Below are positions 25,801-38,900 of a stretch of 64,000 nucleotides of DNA, piece after piece. How positions within the stretch are numbered: the first letter of the stretch is position 1; each line of letters opens with the position of its first letter. The DNA comes from Ascarosepion bandense (Eukaryota > Mollusca > Cephalopoda > Sepiida > Sepiidae), in the NCBI GenBank assembly GCA_037127315.1, contig JBBBDQ010001028.1, positions 372,001-436,000 of the forward strand, read 5' to 3'. The notes under the pieces are model-generated. The model was not told the origin of the DNA and searched no databases. It saw nothing but the letters and a program-made list of their open reading frames with translations. The position numbers were made by a program, and so were the translations under genes.

Positions 25801-28800
25801 CAAGCAGTATTTGTACAGCTTCATAGTGAGGCCAGAATATGAAGCTATCATCTACATATTCCAGTCATACTGATAAGTAATATATGATAAAGAATCACAA
25901 TCACAGTTGTCGTGGAAAGATTTGAAAAATGTCTTTGTCCTGCAGTGGATTAGCAATGGCTATTACTGATTACAAACATTTCTATATGCTCCATTACTGA
26001 AACAGGGACTATTTGTGCCATGAGAAAAGGGCTGTTCATTTTTTTTTTTTTTTTGCACTATCATGTGTAGGTCTGGCAAAGAAACATTCATGCAGACTAA
26101 AAATATTACATTTCTGGAAAGCAGATATTAGCCACCACAGTGTAAGGGACAAAATAAAACATGGTGCGAATTTGAAATAAAGGAGACATTAACTTGGAGT
26201 GTTTGGCACTCAAAATGCTATTAACATCCTTTGGTACTGATTGTGTTCATTCTCTTTTGCTTCTCTCATAGAAGGTGATAAATTAATAAACACATTTTAA
26301 TGAATGTATTGTTTATAAAGCCAAAATTATAAATTTATTTCTTATCCAAGAAAATCCACCATCATTACATCAATAAAAAGTAGCTTACCTGTCGGTCACT
26401 CTCATATCCAGCCTCATCAGCTTTGGTTAAATAAAACCTCATGCGATCAGCATGTTTCTCATTCAACTTCTCTACAAGATTCAGAGTGCGTTTACAGAGG
26501 GCTTGACCAATTGGATCAAAAAACACGAAGATGAGGTCAGCAAGATCTCCTTTAAATTAAAAATAAATTATGAAAATATGTTTTTAAAGTAAAACTCAAA
26601 AATGTTTGTCAAAATAAGGGCAAAAGCTTTTAAATATGAATCAATCCTAACTGATTTATTATCCATGGAAAATTGGTATCTTTCTATACAAATGACTTGT
26701 AAGCAAAATTCTTTTTTGCTTTGAACTTTAAATATAGCTATTTGTAAAGAAAAGAAATGATATTTTGACACACGGCATATTTTTGCAGTCCACTACAAAA
26801 ATAAAGCTCATCTTTATTAGATCAATTGTAGCTTTCCATTTTAATATGAAAAATAGTTAAGATATTCCTAGCAAAGCCCATTGGTTTCCGAGTAGATATT
26901 TTTGGATAGCTTCAAAATATTCACCAACGTTTAATGATTAAAATTTGAATCCTAATCAAATCAGCAATAACCTTAACACTAAATATAAAGTAAATATGGC
27001 TCAGGGATTTCCCTTCAGATTGCCTTAGAGAAGAAAACAAAAAAAAAAAAAAAAAAAAAAAAAAAGAAAAGCAAAACACAACCCACCTAACCACAAGATG
27101 GCCTGGTTGACATCAAAGGGGTACTTCATGTCTCCATCAACAAGGCCTGGGGAATCAATGAAAGTCACCAGGCTGAATTTTTTCTGCTTAGAAGTAGAAA
27201 CTTCAGTGGTCAGGTAATCTGTAACCCCTGCATACAAAAATTAAAAAAGATATAAACAAGAAAAAAATGTGTAAATTTTTCTTTTAGTTACTTAATATTA
27301 TAAATGTTCTTCAAAAAATACAATTTAAATAAATTGAACATTTTATTATTTCAATAACTGAAAGAATTTTGAAACTTATCTCTCAGATAAAAATGTCACT
27401 ACTTCATTAAAGTCTTTTTTCCAAAGAAAAACAGTACAAAACAGTACAAAAATACAATATAGATTCTAACTTCTTAATCAGGAGAAAAAAAAGCTGAAAA
27501 TAAAAGGATAAAAGGAGAGAAATAAGTGATTAAAACATGATTAGGAAGTGAGGAGAACAAAAAAAAATTAGCAAAGTAAATGTTTTCAGATGTAAAATGT
27601 ACCTATATTTAGAACCTTAAACCTGAAGGTTGCTACATATTTATGTATCAATATATAAAAAGTAATAAAAAATAATTTACAAGTGTCTGCAGTCTGTAAT
27701 TATGCAAAAAAATTCATAATCATAGATTGGTATTCATCAGTGTTTGTAGAATACTCTTGAAAAGGTAATTATAAAGGTATTTTATATCTATGTTTAAATA
27801 TACTTATAACAGATTTGTGGAGGAATGGTCATTTTCATGTATTAATTAAAAATTAATTAAAATTTGATACTATACACTAAACCTACTTGCCAGTAGCCCA
27901 TAATGTAAGGGTCCACTTAAAAATAAAAGTGTAATAATATGCAGAGTTAGAGTGTAAAGAAGGAAAAGTGTAATGAGCAAAGATAAAATTAAACGAAGGA
28001 ATATAAAGTTTAAAAGTGTAAAAAAGAGAGGAGATAGAAGATAAAGCACAGAAATGGACATAAAGAGCAAATGATAAAGAGGAAGGAAATGTAAAAAGAG
28101 ATGCAAAGATGGTGGAGGTAAGTCACATGGGTCACATGACAGATGCTGCTTAGCAACATCACTCTATACAATGAGGTAAGCAGCAGACAATTTCAGTTTG
28201 TTAACAGCAGCCAAAGTAGGTGGTTACGTTTTTTTTTTTAGCCTAGACCCCTAGTCTGAGATGAAATCTGCCTCTGCCAACAAAAGTTTACAAGTCCTCT
28301 TCCAGTTTACAAGTCCATGGTGCTGTTTCCCTTTGGGATTATATCTTCCCAGATACAGAAAGAAATTCCGGCTCATAAACACAAGACTTGCCATTTCCTG
28401 GAATATGTCCTTGTGTGGACATAGATGAATATGAAGTCTTAGAAACAGAAGAATGTAGATATTATATGCAAGATCCTATCTATTTGTTCTCTTTTCACTC
28501 TTTTCATGTAGATATATGATCTATTATTCTGTGTGGGATGCATGTATATATGCATATATATTTTTGTGTATGTCTTAGTGGTATAAAAGTCACTCTGAGA
28601 ACGAAACATGTTTGTCATTCCTTTTCCTTTCAGCTATTCTGTTTCATCTATGAATTACAGTGTTGTTATATCATAGATATAGTAATTTCCATAATAGTGA
28701 AAATACATAAGGAAGAAAAAAACCTTATCTTCCGTGTATCTCTCTCATTATAGAGATATACAAAAGCATAGAATATACGCAAAAAGAAAAAAAAATACTT

Positions 28801-29261
28801 TCTAACTGAACCCTGTCAATTTAAGGACAAAAAGAATAAAAATTATTCTATTATAGAAATTCCTTTTTTAATTATAAAGAAGGATTGAATTGTTATACCC
28901 ATTCTGGCTTAACTATTCACATCATTGTATTATTTTGATAATGCTAAACACACTAAAATTCACAATTCAATTAACCTGTTCCAATGGTAATGTATAGCTT
29001 ACACCAACTTTGAGATATGAACGCATTCTTCAACAAGTGGTGACAGAGGTTACTTCATTCTAACTTAAAAACAAAAAAAAAGTACAGATTCTAGTTTATA
29101 AATTTTGTACCAACAATTATTCAGAGAAATTCAGATTAAACATTTTTAAATTTTAAAAAAAAAGACTGATACATGCTAGGCACAATAATCAGGACACATG
29201 GCATGATGATTGCGCCTAGCATGAAACAGTCTGTTGCCTCTGATTGTTGACTTCAATGTTC

Positions 29262-29319
<58 letters not shown>

Positions 29320-29869
29320 TACAAATAAATATGAATACACATTTATGTATATATTTAAATGTGTATTCATATTTATTAATGTGTATATATCATGTGGACA
29401 TAGTAAAACATTGCTTTAAAATTCAGCTTATAATATCTATCACTGATTGCCTTTCCAGTAAGAGTCCACTGAAATTTTTACTTGCCTCTCAAGCAACCAC
29501 ATGCAAGTTTGAAGCTTTCCATATGATGTTAGTGACAACCTTTTACAGCCCTTCATTTGGCAGCTCTCATGGATAGAGAAAGCTGACCAAAGGAAGGACT
29601 ACACAAGGTCATCAATCATGATGTACAAAGTCCATGCTAATCATAAAACAAGTACTGAATAAAATAAATTTGGAACCAAAGCCAAGTATTATGCTGCAGA
29701 ATAAGCAGAATTGTTATTAAGTATTTAAACATCTTTTCCTGATAATTTCAGTTTATTCAAATTTTAATTATGAAAAATATTCTTCAGAATCATCTTAAAA
29801 TATTTTGGTCGAAATGTATGTATAACTGTATTGCTATTTTATAAACATAAATACACAGTTCTTGGATAT

Positions 29870-29924
<55 letters not shown>

Positions 29925-32900
29925 GGTACCTCCACTTATTTTTCAATACCTAAATTTAAATTTTAAACTTATCTTCAAGCTTTAAAATTAGCTTTAATTG
30001 AAAGCCAAGGGATTAAATTTAGTAATTCCAGTAAGCAAAATACCCTGGTTTATTTTAAACCAAAATTATATTGATCAGAATCAAAAATTTCTAAATTTAA
30101 AAAATTTTTTTTAAATTTCAAATTTTCCTCCATTTTTCATTGATTGTAAACAGAAACCAATTCACAGTTTTAAAAAATCTTACAAAAATAAAGTACACCT
30201 CACTGACACATTATTTTCTTCAAATTACCAAATTTAAACTTACTTTAAGTTGACTTGAAACAAGAATTACTTGTTTACTGCTTGAAAAATGTTTCATAAA
30301 GAATTACTCAATTACTCAATTACAGTAGCCTTGTTATCACAGCTGTCAGCACCTTAGCAGCAGCCGACAACTGATGATTTACAGTATCCCGGCCAAAAGT
30401 ATGGCAGACAAATTTGGTATAAATCTTATTCATACAAATCGTTTTTTTTTTTTTAACTATGTTAAAATTAAAACACAGTTTTCAGCAATTATCCAATATT
30501 TGAGGGAATTTTAGTTAGCTTTTTGTAGGCTTATGTTTGAAGATGTTTTATGAAAAATGAAAAAATAAAGTTACAATAACAGAATGAAAATAATGACAGG
30601 GGTAACTCAATAAGTTATGAAATGTTATGGCATTTATTAATTTTCTATTTTCATAATTTAGGTACCTCCACAAATTGTGAATTTCACAATTATATTTTTT
30701 TTTTAGCAAAATTAGAAAATTAGGAATTAAAATGTAGAAGTTACTTTTAATGTTTCAAGAAATGACTCGTAAAACAGGCTGTTGAATTTTATAAATGTCT
30801 TGAAGAGACTTGAATCAAAATCAAAGTGCGGTTTCTGTTGTTTTCCATGTAAGGGGAATAATCCAAAACACTTGTTAACTTGTAAAATAAATATGCCCCC
30901 TATAGAAACTTGTTATGACCCCAATGGAACATCGTACTTAAATGAACATATTTATTTACACAAAAAAAAAAATTTTCTTTTAATTATTTTAAAAATATAA
31001 GCAGTGACAATTTTTTATTAATTTTTTATTTTTTTGATAGGCAATATAATCATCAGTTCATAATTAAAAAAAAAAAAAAAAAAAGGACAACAATTCTTTA
31101 AAAGATTTTAAAAATATTTTTAAAACTTTATGAATTATTATAATAATAATAAAAAAATGAAAACAATTATTTTAAAATTTTATTAGTAATCAAAAAAATT
31201 GTTTTTCACCAGACTATAATGTCCTTAATTATTATTTATTCCAGTAATTAAAAGCTTATCAAATTAAATTATACCAGAGTTTTATTGCATTTGTTATTTT
31301 ACTATTCAAAGCAGATTTTCGGATAGTGCCGAATAATTTTAAATAAAAAAAAATAGATGATTTATATTCCCCGATGAGTTCTGTGTTTAACTAATAAAAA
31401 AGTAAATTGCAGAAAATTAAAATCTATTAAAATTTCATGAATTTACGTAGCGGGGGTGGGTAACAGAGTTAAAAAAAATGTTTCTTTCATCAATATTTTA
31501 AAGAAATAATAATTTCAAAAATAATTTAATTCACTTGTGAATGAGTATTGAAAGTTTCATTAAAATCCAACAATTATTTGTTTTTTGCGAGAATTTACAA
31601 AATAAATGTTTGTCACTGAAAAAGTGAATTATGTAAAAAATTGCATGATCGATTGTAAACAGTCATAAGATTTTCTTCAACGCTAACTTACTCAAATCAA
31701 AACAAAATTTTCAGCCAAAATTTCAAACATGTTAAAAGGGATTAAAAAATTTTATAAAATAAAAAATCACTTTGATCTTTCCTCTTAATAATATTTGAAA
31801 CAAATGGATGGAAAAAAATGTTTGTTTTATTAAGTTTTGGACCTTTTTAATTCATACTATGCTGGTTTTTTTGTGATGTAATGGAGGTACCTATACACAT
31901 ACACACATCAACATCATTAACACCATTTTTAGATAAGTGCATTTTTCTTAGTAATTTAAATTAATGACATGTATAAAATTTGAAAAAATATTTTAATCAA
32001 AAAGTCTACATATGAAATAAAGTAAAGTAATACTTGAATGCATTTCCAGAATCACTATTCAGACACAGTAGCCATCAAGAATTAGCATCAGTTATAATTT
32101 TTATTTTGATATAGGGTTATCTTTAATCTGTTTTCAATTTCTAACCACTAAGTTGACGGCATGAAAAATACAGGACTATAATTATACTAATATTAATTAA
32201 AAATCAATCATTTTTCTGAGTAGAAAAAGAATGATGAATATTCGCAGAGAATAAAATCCAAGTGAAGCAATACAGATCTAAGCTTCATCATGATGTAAGT
32301 AGATGTTTGGCGACTGGGCTGGACAGCTCTTCATCAGGCAGCTTGGTCTAGATAGCAAGGCAGCCTGAAGAGGAACCGGCAGGCCGGCAGCAAGGTCAGG
32401 TTCATCGTGAGAGAAGCAGAACACAAAATGGTAAATGTATTAGGAAGTTTATCAAATCGAGCAAGGAAAAATGTATTTGTTCACATTATTTTACAAGAAT
32501 TTATTTAATTGAAGATACATTTTTTCATAAATCTGTTTTAAATGTTAGTCAGTTAAATGCAATCACATGACTAGATCAAAACTGGGATGCATTTTATCAT
32601 AGAATAAAAGGTGAAAGCTTGTTTATCCATCATGACAAACAGCATCTGCTATTCTACATCTCTCAATCAGTGGATAAGCACCTAGATTTAAAATTTCAAT
32701 CTTTTATGCATACAGAAAATTCAAATTAAACACTGAAGATAGAAAGTCTTTGGCATTCAAACTGAACCAAGTTTCAATGCCATCAACATTTAATTATACT
32801 CAAGGACATTAAGCAGGTTAAAGAAATTTAAATATCTGGGAAGTGTTATAACAGAAAACAGAAAATGTGATAAACCCAAAGGCAGATTGCAATACCAAAA

Positions 32901-35900
32901 TATACCTCCCAAAAGTTAAACAAGGTATTAACAGGAAAATTTAAACAAAGAAAAAAGTGCTGAACTGCTATGCAATATTTATGCGACAGTGAATGCTGGA
33001 CAATTTCCTCACAGATGAAAAAGAGATTGAGGTAAAATAGATGTAGTACTAGACAAAGATGCTGAGAACACCATGGTCAGGACATGTGTGCAATGAGGAA
33101 GTTTTAAGAAAATTGGGAAAAATAGTTACTTGTATTTAGAATCAGAAAAAGACAATCAAAATTTCTTTGATACATAATAAAAGAAAAAGTTTTGGAGATT
33201 ATGATATTCACAGGACAAATTGAAAGCAAGAGGGACAGATGGAAACATTGAATAAATTATCTAACAAGCTTGTATAAATGGATGACAGAAGATGGTCTAG
33301 GAGGGTTAGTAAAAGGACATAGCATATAAAAGAATCAACATATTTTTTTAAAACAAAAAAAAAAAATGCAAAACTCTACATCTATATCACACAAATTAAA
33401 CCAGAATTTCATTGCCATTTATCATTAAAATTGTTCAACTGGCTTAGTTAACATTTTTCATGTGTTTATTAACATTAGTAATCTGGAAATAACTGTATCA
33501 TAGATCAGTATTTTCTATAAGCACAAGATATTGGCGTTTTAGGCCTAGTAAAAACCAAATGCTGATTTTTAAGATATACAAGCACTGCCCCATTTAGAAT
33601 GTTAGCACAATGCAAATTTTTCCACAGCTATCACCACCACTGTTTCTCCTCATCTATTTAGCATTATACCATATAAAGTTTAGTAAACATCATAAACTGT
33701 AACTTTGCAGCAGGAAAGCTTAGATATCTAGTCATATGAATAAAAGTTGATTTATTTGGTGATAGGAGTGGAAGTTTAAAAAAGAAAATTGATCTTTCAT
33801 TTTCATTAGATTGTATATGATTAGCGAGCCAAAATATTCTCTCAGCTTTAGCAATTTGCCTCTTTGGTTTTCTTTCAAATGTTTGAACAGTTGTGATTGA
33901 ACAATTTATATTCAAATTTTATTTCCATTTTAAAACATCAAGTTTAATAATTGTCAAGAAAAAGAATAAAACTGAATCCAGTATTTATACACCCCAAGGA
34001 TTACAATCATGAGAGAAAAATTTATTTTAAAATATAAAAGACAAAATGAACTTACCATGAATTTCTCGTAAAGGTTCAAAATGAGGATACAGATGGAGAG
34101 TGGCATTACCCTGAAAAAATATTTTAAAAAGTCATTATTTAAATAAGATTTATAAGATTTATAAAAAGGTTAAAATTGTCTAATACAAATGCAACACAGT
34201 TAAGTTAAAATCTGGTCTAAATTTTGCTGAATAAAATAGAGGCAGAAGTGAAGTAAAATATGTTCAAGGATGGAGATGCTTTATTTACTAACAATCTGTT
34301 TTCTTATAATTACCTTTGAATTTTATTATAATGTTTAGGCAATTTAATTCTAAAGCATTCTTGAGTAAACAGCTCATATTGAAGCTTTCAATATTCCAAA
34401 CTATTTGCTGGGTAACACATCCACCAAAAGAAAAGTTAAAAGTGAAATATTGTAACAAACATAAGAGCCATATCCTCGACCTCAAATTTCAAAATTTCAA
34501 GCAATTCAAAACATCTTCACCTTAAGATATATTTTCACTGTTTCTGCCAATAACATTAGGTGAAATTATTCAATAACTGTTCTTTTTATTTATTCCAAAC
34601 TAAATACAAGACAATTTAGTTCATGACCTATATTGGATAAAATATGTTTAATTAAATGAATGTTTGTTGAATTAACTTAGAATCTTCGATACAACAGGTG
34701 CTGATTTTAGGTATTCAGATGTAACATGAAAAAAAATCAAGTAAAAATTTCAAAGTAAAAGATGAAAAAGTAAAACACACCCATTTCTAATATTTGAGGA
34801 ATTTCAGTTTTACTGTGTATATTTGCTATCGTTGCATCTATAAATCAAACAAAGATGTAGATGCAAGAAGTACCACTTTGTGGCCAAGCTGACATAGAAT
34901 CGATAGATATATGCAGATATCTCAAACATCTATATCCTTTGTTTATACATGTTTTTTTTTGCTTTATATAAAGTAATTTTTTTTGTATTACAAAGCTACA
35001 AAAAATTAATAATTTGATGCAAATTTTTTATTGGCACTCATTATGAATCACAATGTTTATATATAGTGCTTACCTGATTAAATATAAATACCAACTATTT
35101 GTTTCAAATAAATAAATATCCATTATGCTTAGACTGATTGCAACAATATTAATTACTATGATTAATATTTTTTTTAATCAGTCCAAGTCACTCAAATTTA
35201 AGAATAAATTTTGAAAATAAAAAAAATAAAAATAAAAAATAAAAAAATGAAATGCACAAAATCAACAAATAAAGAAAACTTGGATATCACCAAGAAAAAT
35301 ATTTAGAAACTTTTTAAAAGAAAATATGTTGGATTTGAATATGTTAGTCAAACATGTTTGGGTTTGAGTTTTGTTTAATGGCATATCAATATCTGTAGGT
35401 CATTTAATGCCAAAAAGGCGGGGTTTTAAGTTATTTCTTTTAATGTTCAGTTATAATGAGAAAGTTGATTTAGTCAGATTTTGATGAAAAAAATTTTTTT
35501 TTATTTTAAGAAAACTGAATGATGTGCATTGTGGAACAGTGGATATCGGCTCGGAACAAGAAACCGGGGAGCCGAGTTCGAATTCCAGTCGAATCCGTCT
35601 TCTTCCTTCCAGTTATGGGTTAAATAGCAGGACAGATTGGGTTCTATAACCTTGGTCGGCAACCAGTCCACCGCAGAAAGCAATGGCAACCTACTGCGGG
35701 ATAATCTTCTGCCCAGTCAATCATGTCTCTTTCGAAACATTATCGCCCAAGCGTGTTTCACGTATGGCACTTTAACTGACTGACTGAATGTCTTCAAGTT
35801 TTGAATTCAAAAATGTATTGCTGGTAATAATTTTTTTCATCTTCAAAAATGTATTGCTGGTAATAATTTTTTTATCTTCAAAAATGTATTGCTGGTAATA

Positions 35901-38900
35901 ATTTTTTTTATCTTCAAAAATGTATTGCTGGTAATAATTTTTTTATCTTCAAAAATGTATTATTGGTAATATTTTTCCTTCAAAAGTGTATATTTTTCTA
36001 TAAAAGTCTATTTTTATGTATATATTTCTATATCTATAAAAGTCTATTTTTATGTATATATTTCTATAACAGTCTATTTTTATACTTTCATAATGTTTTG
36101 ACCCCAGTTTGGGAGTTAACTATTTGTCCATAGTTGGGACCCTAACAGGTGCTAGCACTCTGGGTCAGGGTGAACCTGGGAACAACAGCAACTAAGAGGT
36201 GGTTCTATGCTCCTCACAACCTCCCAATCAGAGTCCATGCTGCTGGATGTAATTTACCATCATACCCAAGACTAAAACTTGATTGGATCAGTATGCATAA
36301 AACATTTGTGCTAACATGTCTCTGGTATTCATGCAAAACATTAGTGGTGTAGTAGTGATATCTAAAGCAACACGAGCGTTTTCATCATAGCTTCTTAAGA
36401 TCAATTCGAGGTTTCCACTGGATAACTCATATTCCAAACACAGAAGTCTTTGAGAAAGCAAATACAGTCAGCATCAATACAAACATTCACTGATATAGAC
36501 TTTGTTGGGTTATAGTCTAAACTAATTGGAGCAGATAGTCTAAACTATCGCCCGGTTCAGACTCCACCCACATCTATTGAACAGGTGAAGAGGCTCATCC
36601 CTTGTTTCCGGTTTAGGTTGTGGTTTCCGGTTTTTCTCTTTTCCAATCTTTTCACTCTTTTTTTTTTTTATTTATTTTTTTCAATCGGAGTAGGTAGACT
36701 AAACTATCGCCTGGTTCACACTCCACCCACATCTATTGAACTGGTGAAGAGGCTCATCCCTTGTTTCCTGTTTAGGTTGTGGTTTCCGGTTTTTCTCTTT
36801 TCCAGTCTTTTCACTCTTACATAGCCCCCTGCGCATCAGTGGCATTTTCGCCTTGCTTGGGGTGATATGATTAAAAAAAAAAAGAAAAAAAAGGTCTCAT
36901 CATATGGCTTGGTGATGACTGCATTCCTAAGAAGCTGCTGTATGAAGAACTTTCTGTTGGTTCCTGCCAGCAGTATAAAACAAAGAAATGGTTTAAAGAT
37001 TGTGTTAAGGATTCACTAGCACGATGTAAAAATTGAGGATTTCAACAGGGAAATGATGGCATATGATAGAAGATGGTGTATAGTAGATCCTGCTGCTTCC
37101 AAGACAGTGCGAATATCTTGGCTACAACAAAGAGCAACCAGAAAAGGAGGTAAGATAAATTCAGACATGTCACAGTTTTTCTGCCAAGAGTGTGAAAAAG
37201 TCTATATCAAACCAGTCATTAGTTTAGCCAAGCTGACAGACAATTAATCAACTATGAGGCATTCTTTGATAACAATCATCTGACATGTGAGGAGTACAGA
37301 AAAATTTGCAAAAGTCAATTTCCTCTAACAAGACTCCTGAAGGTGCATCATTCTCATGACCCTGAAGAAGACCACAAAGAAATGACACAGCTGAAAAAAT
37401 CTTGTTTACCAAGCCTGTGGAAAAGTATATAAATCACTTACTGGTTGCCAATGTCACTGCCATTCTCATGACCAACAATAATTACACTAAATGTCAGCAA
37501 TGGTCATGCTTGCTTAACAAGTAGATGGCCATCATGTGTGTAGGTATAAATAAATAGTATAAGAAGAATTATAATAGCATCAGCATCTAATGTAGCTTGA
37601 AAAATTCTATCAAAATACAAAAATCTTCAAATGGAATTTCAAAAATGTGGCAAATGAAAACATCAATAATTCCAGTTAGGTTATAATAGGATTATTAAAG
37701 GTATATTTCTGTCTTGAAGAAATATAAAAAAACATGTTCTTAAAAGGACCCTACAATGTGCTTTATGTGTAGGTGTTTATAATCATATGTATGTTTTTAA
37801 AAAAACGTGCAAGCGAGTGGTGCCATTATATCATTTCTCACCTTAGGACATGAGAGAGAATGCATATACAACACAAATCAATGGAAACAATAGCAGTATC
37901 AAGACTTACTATTTTTTTTATTGTCTTATGTGGCAGTTTAAGTTATTTTGTTAGACAAAAAGTAAGTTTTATTTACAGTACATTTTACTCAAATATGCTA
38001 AATAAAAAGTATCAATGCAAGATCCACCAAAAATTTACAATTTCACATTCATATTCTAACAACTGCACTTTAACTTGCAGTTAGTACATTTCAGCATTTC
38101 CAATAATTTAAATCAAAGGCATACAAAATATATATTTCTAATTGAATTTCCATAAAGAATACTGACAGAATTCTTTAACTATAGCTGCAGGTTTATCAAA
38201 AATATCCACAAGTTGTATAATACTTTTCTGCATTTACAATGTCACTTCATTTGGTTCTCTATGTGTGATTTTTGATGCTGTACAAATGTTTTTGCAAAGT
38301 ACTTACAGATTTATGACAATGAATAGTGACATATTTAAACAATGAGGTTTCATTGTTTTTTTTTTTATTAAGAACTTTGACCTTTGTGTTGCAGTTACTA
38401 TCTGTATATTCTGCTTAAATATTGAAACAGTTTGCTGCTTTCTACTTTGACAAGATACCAACAAATTATTGCAAACAATAACCAAAATACTATATTCTAC
38501 TTTAGAATTACCCTAGAAACCAATTAAATTCAAGGATTTAATAGGCTTTTGAAAATTAAATTTTTGTCCATTACACACACTTCACATAATGTAAAACCGG
38601 TTTTACCTAATTTAAATGGACAACTATAGGATTTACCAGATGTGACAATAAAATGATTTATTATTGAGTGGTCATAATAGACTAAACTTCCAACATCTCT
38701 ACATAAATTGCCACCAATCAATTCAGCATTCCTCAGCAATTTTATCCATTTTACAATGAGTGGATCTATTTAAAAATCTTAATACTAAATTTGGTTCTCA
38801 ACTTTTTGTATACCTCGGCTGATACATTCATACCACCTTCATATATGAACTGTATATTAAAGGAGCAAGCAATTTCTCCTTCATTTTGTGCCTATGATTC

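Noticed and set aside
27870..28106. Minus-strand L/F-rich open frame as a membrane protein
   Set aside because: Low-complexity complement of an A/G-rich stretch; no start context or homology.
29234..29576. Open frames through TA/CA repeats
   Set aside because: Translations are YIYIYI and HTHTHT repeats from a microsatellite.
38530..38739. Minus-strand cysteine-containing frame as a zinc-binding exon
   Set aside because: No family recognised, no start codon other than TTG, no splice signals and strong AT bias.
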